DNA from: Patescibacteria group bacterium
GTDB lineage: Bacteria; Patescibacteria; Dojkabacteria; J137
DNA: 64,000 bases
NCBI GenBank assembly: GCA_963169855.1
Contig: CAUJCN010000002.1
Span: 186,001 to 250,000 of the forward strand
Reading direction: 5' to 3'
Part shown: positions 60,325 through 64,000 of the stretch, piece after piece
How positions within the stretch are numbered: the first letter of the stretch is position 1
How the letters are laid out: the number at the start of each line of letters is the position of its first letter
Made by a program: the position numbers and the translations under genes
Notes under the pieces: generated by a model
Told to the model about the DNA's origin: nothing
Databases searched by the model: none
The model's input: only the letters and a program-made list of their open reading frames with translations

Positions 60325-62154
60325 ATGTGCGGAATTGTAGGATTTACAGGTAAGCCTGACAACGATACCCTTAAAAAAATGACTGATTGCATCATCCATA
60401 GAGGACCAGATGATGACGGATTTATCGAGACTAAAGCTTTCTCAATCGGATTTCGAAGATTGGCTTTTATTGACCTTACTGAAAACATTTATCCATTAGA
60501 GAACGAAACTGGAAATGTAAAAGTTGTTTGTAATGGAGAAATCTATAACTATAAAGAACTTAGAGAAGAACTTATTAATAGAGGTCACAAATTCAGAACA
60601 CAATCTGATGTAGAAGTCATTGCTCATGGATATGAAGAATGGGGAATGGATGTTGTTAAATATTTAAGAGGAATGTTTGTTTTTGTTCTGTTTGATCAAT
60701 TAAAAGAAATTCTATTTATTGCAAGAGACCGAATTGGAATCAAACCTTTCTACTATACAGAAGTTGATGGAAGACTAGTTTTCTCCTCAGAAATTAAAGG
60801 AATTTTATCAGGCTACGATGTCGACAGAACTCCTGATGAAACTGCTGTTTACAAATTCTTAGCTTACAGAATTCACGATACAGATAAAAACACTTTCTTC
60901 CAAAATATCAAGAGATTACTTCCTGGTCACTACATGGTTGTTGATGACAAAGGAAATTTTAGAACTGAAAAATTCTGGAACCCTACATACAACTCAAGTT
61001 TTTCTTCAACTAAATCTGACGAGGCTTACGCCGAAGAATTTAGAGAATTATTTGTTGATACTGTAGACAGACATTTACTTTCAGATGTTCCAGTTGGAAC
61101 AACACTATCTGGAGGTTTAGACTCAAGCGGAATTACATCTTTAGCAGCAAGACTTTATGCAGAAAAACAAAATCCAGCTCCGCTCTATTCATTCTCTGCT
61201 GTTCACCCTGGAGAAACTGTAAACGAAGAAGAATACATCGATGCAGTTGTTGACTACACAGGAGTTGAAAGCATAAAAGTTGCTCCAAGTGTTGATCAAT
61301 TTTGGGAAGAATTGGATGAATGGACTTATTACCAAGAAGAACCAGTAATCAGTGGAGCGCCCTATGCATATTATGTTGTTATGAGAGAAGCACGAAAGAA
61401 AGTTAAGGCAATTCTTTCTGGACAAGGTGGAGACGAACTTTTGGCTGGATACATTCCTTATTTCATGAGTTACTGGCAGTCAGCAATGGATCAAGGAAAA
61501 TCTCTTAAAGCTTTTAGTGAAGCATTTGCAGGAAAAGATTTGTACTTCAAATACCTTTTGAAAAAGATGGACGACTATCTTCACAGAGGTAATCAGATTA
61601 AAGGTGTTCACTTTTTGAATAAACCAGAAGGTTTTGAAATTCCTGAATTCAAACATAAAAGAAATTTGAACGAAAGGTTATTCGAAGATGTGACTTCTAC
61701 AACAACTCCTTGTCTTTTGAGATACGAAGATAAGAACTCAATGGCAAACTCTTTAGAGTCTAGAGTTCCTTTCTACGATCATGTTATGGTTGAACACATT
61801 TTCAATCTTCCTATTGACCAGAAAATTAAACATGGATGGAACCGATGGGTTTACAGAAATGCGATGAAAGGATTAATGCCTGAGAAAAATAGAACACGAA
61901 GAAGCAAGATTGGATTTACAAACCCAGAGTGGGAATGGATCGAAAGAAAGAAGGAAAACTTCATAGAGATATTCAGTTCAGATATATTTAAATCCCGGAA
62001 ATTCTGGGATGCAGATAAAATTTTAGAGGGTTTCAAACTTGCTTTGGATAACAAACTTAGAGGTGATATTTTATTCTTCTGGAGAGTCTTCTCTGTAGAA
62101 ATGTGGATGAGAACTTATGTTGATAAATTCGAAGTTCTTAAAAAGGAGAGTTAA
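60325..62154 (+). CDS. asnB: Asparagine synthetase (glutamine-hydrolysing)
   Basis: 609 aa from ATG 60325, which places Cys2 (MCGIVGF) as the glutaminase nucleophile; a TTG 54 bp upstream would not. N-terminal Ntn-hydrolase domain (1-200; IHRGPDDDG, CNGEIYNY, FSSEIKGIL) and synthetase domain with the P-loop-like GTTLSGGLDSSG and GQGGDELLAGY. Converts Asp, Gln and ATP to Asn. Convergent with the PGK-like gene, stop codons overlapping. Array copy 3 supplies its promoter region. Confidence 0.95.
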   Translation: MCGIVGFTGKPDNDTLKKMTDCIIHRGPDDDGFIETKAFSIGFRRLAFIDLTENIYPLENETGNVKVVCNGEIYNYKELREELINRGHKFRTQSDVEVIAHGYEEWGMDVVKYLRGMFVFVLFDQLKEILFIARDRIGIKPFYYTEVDGRLVFSSEIKGILSGYDVDRTPDETAVYKFLAYRIHDTDKNTFFQNIKRLLPGHYMVVDDKGNFRTEKFWNPTYNSSFSSTKSDEAYAEEFRELFVDTVDRHLLSDVPVGTTLSGGLDSSGITSLAARLYAEKQNPAPLYSFSAVHPGETVNEEEYIDAVVDYTGVESIKVAPSVDQFWEELDEWTYYQEEPVISGAPYAYYVVMREARKKVKAILSGQGGDELLAGYIPYFMSYWQSAMDQGKSLKAFSEAFAGKDLYFKYLLKKMDDYLHRGNQIKGVHFLNKPEGFEIPEFKHKRNLNERLFEDVTSTTTPCLLRYEDKNSMANSLESRVPFYDHVMVEHIFNLPIDQKIKHGWNRWVYRNAMKGLMPEKNRTRRSKIGFTNPEWEWIERKKENFIEIFSSDIFKSRKFWDADKILEGFKLALDNKLRGDILFFWRVFSVEMWMRTYVDKFEVLKKES

Positions 62155-63305
62155 GCTAAATCTAAGTAAGCTTTAGCGTTTGGAATAAGGCAGTTGAATC
62201 TCTTCTGCTTTACCTTTAACTTGTTGATTGCAACCAACGTAGAAGCTCCTAACGCAACTTTCACACAATCTTTACTTGCAGATAACGCTATGTACTCTCC
62301 GATAGATTCTGTACCTCTATTGAAGTCTTCAATTTCGTATCTTCCCATTGGTCCATACCAAGCGATTGTTTTTGCACTTTCGATTACTTCTCTAAAAAGA
62401 ACAAGCGTCTTTTCTCCAAGATCCACAATAAATTTGTTGTTTGGAACAACCTGAACGTCGTTATCAATAGCTACTGGGTTTTCTAGGCTTTCTGAAACAA
62501 TATGATCAATTGGTAAAATCAATTGAATTTTCTTAGATTCTACTAGTTTAATAATCTCTTGAGTTTTCTTTAAAGCTTTTTCGTCTAGTTTTGTCTTACC
62601 TGTCTTCACACCTTTTGCTGAAAGGAAATACAATGCCATTTCTCCTCCGACTAAGATCTGATTGAACTTAGTAACTACCTTTTTAAGACCAGTTAGTTTA
62701 TCTAGTCTTCCTTCACCACCGATAATCAAAACAGCAGGTTCTCTAAAACCTTCTTTCATTTTCTCGATACTATCAAGATCCTTTTGATAACTAAGACCGT
62801 AGTAAGATGGTAATTTCTTTTCTAATATTGAAATTGAAGCTAAAGATTCATCCCCACCGAAAGCTTCGTTTACAAAAGAAGTACAGTAAGTAGTAATCTT
62901 TTCCATGAAATTTTCTTTATCTGCTGGCTTACCTTTGAATTCTTCTTTGTGGAAATTCAGGTTCTCTAGTATAAGAACATCTCCGAATTCCATGAATTTA
63001 ATTGAGTTGTCGCAGTTTGCAACATCAACGAATTTTATTGGTTTTGCCAGTAAATTTCCGATTGCAAATCTAACCTGCATTAAGGAATTCTCGTCGTTGT
63101 ATTCTCCAGTCTGCTCGCCTAAAGAAGCTAAAATAACTACTTTTGCCTGAGCTTTAATTAGTTCCTGTAATGTTGGGATAAGATTTCTAATCTTCGTATC
63201 GTCAAGGATTTCACCATTAGAAAGAGGCACGTCCAAATCAGCTCTGATAGCTACGATCTTTCTTGCGAAATTACCGTCTGAAAACCTTTTATAAGTTGTT
63301 GTCAT
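62151..63305 (-). CDS. Phosphoglycerate-kinase-fold protein with degraded active site
   Basis: 384 aa, clearly homologous to PGK over its full length (IRADLDVP, LENLNFH, FVNEAFGG, ITW-type AWYGPMGRYE, and C-terminal GAS). Compared with E. coli PGK many catalytic or substrate residues differ: the RADLNVP Asn is Asp, the SHLGRP Arg/His are Glu/Ser (ASLGEQ), ENVRF Arg is Asn, AHRAQAS is DESLAS, the Lys of GGSKV is Gly, GGGD is LGAS. Likely a pseudoenzyme or an altered function rather than glycolytic PGK; no second PGK is in the window. Confidence 0.75.
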   Translation of the reverse strand: MTTTYKRFSDGNFARKIVAIRADLDVPLSNGEILDDTKIRNLIPTLQELIKAQAKVVILASLGEQTGEYNDENSLMQVRFAIGNLLAKPIKFVDVANCDNSIKFMEFGDVLILENLNFHKEEFKGKPADKENFMEKITTYCTSFVNEAFGGDESLASISILEKKLPSYYGLSYQKDLDSIEKMKEGFREPAVLIIGGEGRLDKLTGLKKVVTKFNQILVGGEMALYFLSAKGVKTGKTKLDEKALKKTQEIIKLVESKKIQLILPIDHIVSESLENPVAIDNDVQVVPNNKFIVDLGEKTLVLFREVIESAKTIAWYGPMGRYEIEDFNRGTESIGEYIALSASKDCVKVALGASTLVAINKLKVKQKRFNCLIPNAKAYLDLA

Positions 63306-63362
63306 ATAGCTATTATATCATTTTGCCAAGGTTTTTGCAATGGATGTCCTCGCCAATATCGT

Positions 63363-64000
63363 TTACTGTTCGATATTATCGATGTTTTGCCGAGTCTCAA
63401 AAGAAGGGAAAACAACTCCATCTTTTCGAAAAATCCCTGTGCCAGTAACGAATTCCAGCCCCTTACCCTTCATTTGTCTAAACAAATTTAGGGTGCTACT
63501 TCTAATGGCATCAAGCTTTTTAGGAGGCAAGTAGCCCAATTTCAAGAATAAATCGTTACCAAATTCTTCTATAATGTCCTTTTGATGCTCTGTAATTTCG
63601 AAGTAGTAACTTTTATTACCATGGCTTAATATCAAAAGAAACGGTTTTTTCTTTGAAATGGCAATTTCCATGCCAACGATCTTACTAGCAATCTCCAAGT
63701 TAATAAGGGTTAATTTCGTGGACTTTCCAAGCAACTCTCTATACCCTTGCATATTCACTATCTTCACAGAACTAGCGAGCATAGGACTTTTTTGAGCTAC
63801 TTGTGCCAACCTCGAAAGAGTAATTTGATCGAATGCTTTAAATGCCTTTCGTAATAGATCTTCTCGGGCTAAAGGAAACCCTGTTCGAGTTGCGCCAGCA
63901 GGATAACATTGCTCAAAAGGAACTCTAGTATTTAGGTTCACCAGGATTTTGTTAGCTTCTGTTGTATGGGTAGTAACATCTGTAAAGCCACTTTGAATCC
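63363..64000 (-). CDS. Partial hypothetical protein at the right edge
   Basis: The frame stays open beyond the window on the minus strand: a GTG at 63939-63941 is possible, but the codons before it read on to base 64000 without a stop, so the gene's start lies outside. About 212 residues are seen, soluble, mixed helix/strand. Not recognised; features include TRVPFEQCYPAGATRTGFP near the visible start. Basic overall. Confidence 0.55.
   Translation of the reverse strand, partial: IQSGFTDVTTHTTEANKILVNLNTRVPFEQCYPAGATRTGFPLAREDLLRKAFKAFDQITLSRLAQVAQKSPMLASSVKIVNMQGYRELLGKSTKLTLINLEIASKIVGMEIAISKKKPFLLILSHGNKSYYFEITEHQKDIIEEFGNDLFLKLGYLPPKKLDAIRSSTLNLFRQMKGKGLEFVTGTGIFRKDGVVFPSFETRQNIDNIEQ

Overview
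The window is AT-rich (about one third G+C by eye), gene-dense, and reads with the standard code (TGA works as a stop, for example at 550-552). Very short spacers, many stop-codon overlaps between convergent genes, a class E-type sortase, GldA/GldFG-like exporter genes, MurJ/MurG, TrbC/VirB2-like pilin proteins and an abundant secreted beta-rich protein suggest a Patescibacteria (CPR) genome. I cannot place it at phylum level from sequence alone. There is one tRNA gene (Glu, CUC) and no rRNA, CRISPR array, integrase or intact insertion sequence.

Layout. 0-5.8 kb: Nudix hydrolase, a nucleoside-processing-like/RHH fusion, a DEAD-box helicase, a membrane-anchored VOC protein and a RIO1 kinase. 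5.8-9.5 kb: a VOC protein, then zur-znuA-znuC-znuB under a promoter carrying two near-identical operators. 9.5-20.5 kb: secreted and membrane proteins (fasciclin, acidic-linker protein, sortase) mixed with small metabolic and nucleotide-related genes (ParB-like, phosphoribosyltransferase-like, EVE, CYTH, GNAT, pterin dehydratase, SDR). 20.4-26.5 kb: a compact island of nucleotide- and base-handling genes (UDG-like, deoxyribosyltransferase-like, guanylate kinase, two CYTH proteins, a Mom-like GNAT) with a second RHH fusion and a candidate small RNA. 26.5-45 kb: housekeeping (tRNA-Glu, nusA, WecA/MraY-like transferase, SPFH protein, rsmA, murJ, pnp, murG, gldFG, gldA, yhaM). 45-59 kb: COG3910-type ATPase pair, metal-permease pair, envelope and surface proteins, a CaCA exchanger, a ferric-reductase-like flavocytochrome and a four-helix-bundle gene. 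59-64 kb: trhO, asnB, a degenerate PGK-like gene and a partial gene at the right edge.

Regulatory and non-coding DNA is unusually informative. Two RHH fusion genes each follow three copies of the heptamer ATGTGYA. A sigma70-type promoter and an intrinsic terminator bracket a roughly 90-nt candidate sRNA at 24.1 kb. The pnp transcript appears to begin with a long hairpin. Three heptad-repeat arrays (50.0, 53.7 and 60.2 kb) each end in a -10 element just before a gene. A hairpin-rich element of about 275 bp at 52.06-52.34 kb is bounded by hairpins that are inverted, co-varying copies of each other.

The strongest candidates for something undescribed are: (1) the paired DNPH1-like/RHH fusions, whose catalytic Glu appears replaced by Gln and which look like nucleotide-sensing autorepressors, set beside a nucleotide-handling island; (2) the PGK homologue that has lost most substrate-binding residues; and (3) the heptad-array promoters and the 52-kb structured element. 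All family calls come from motif reading, without database searches.
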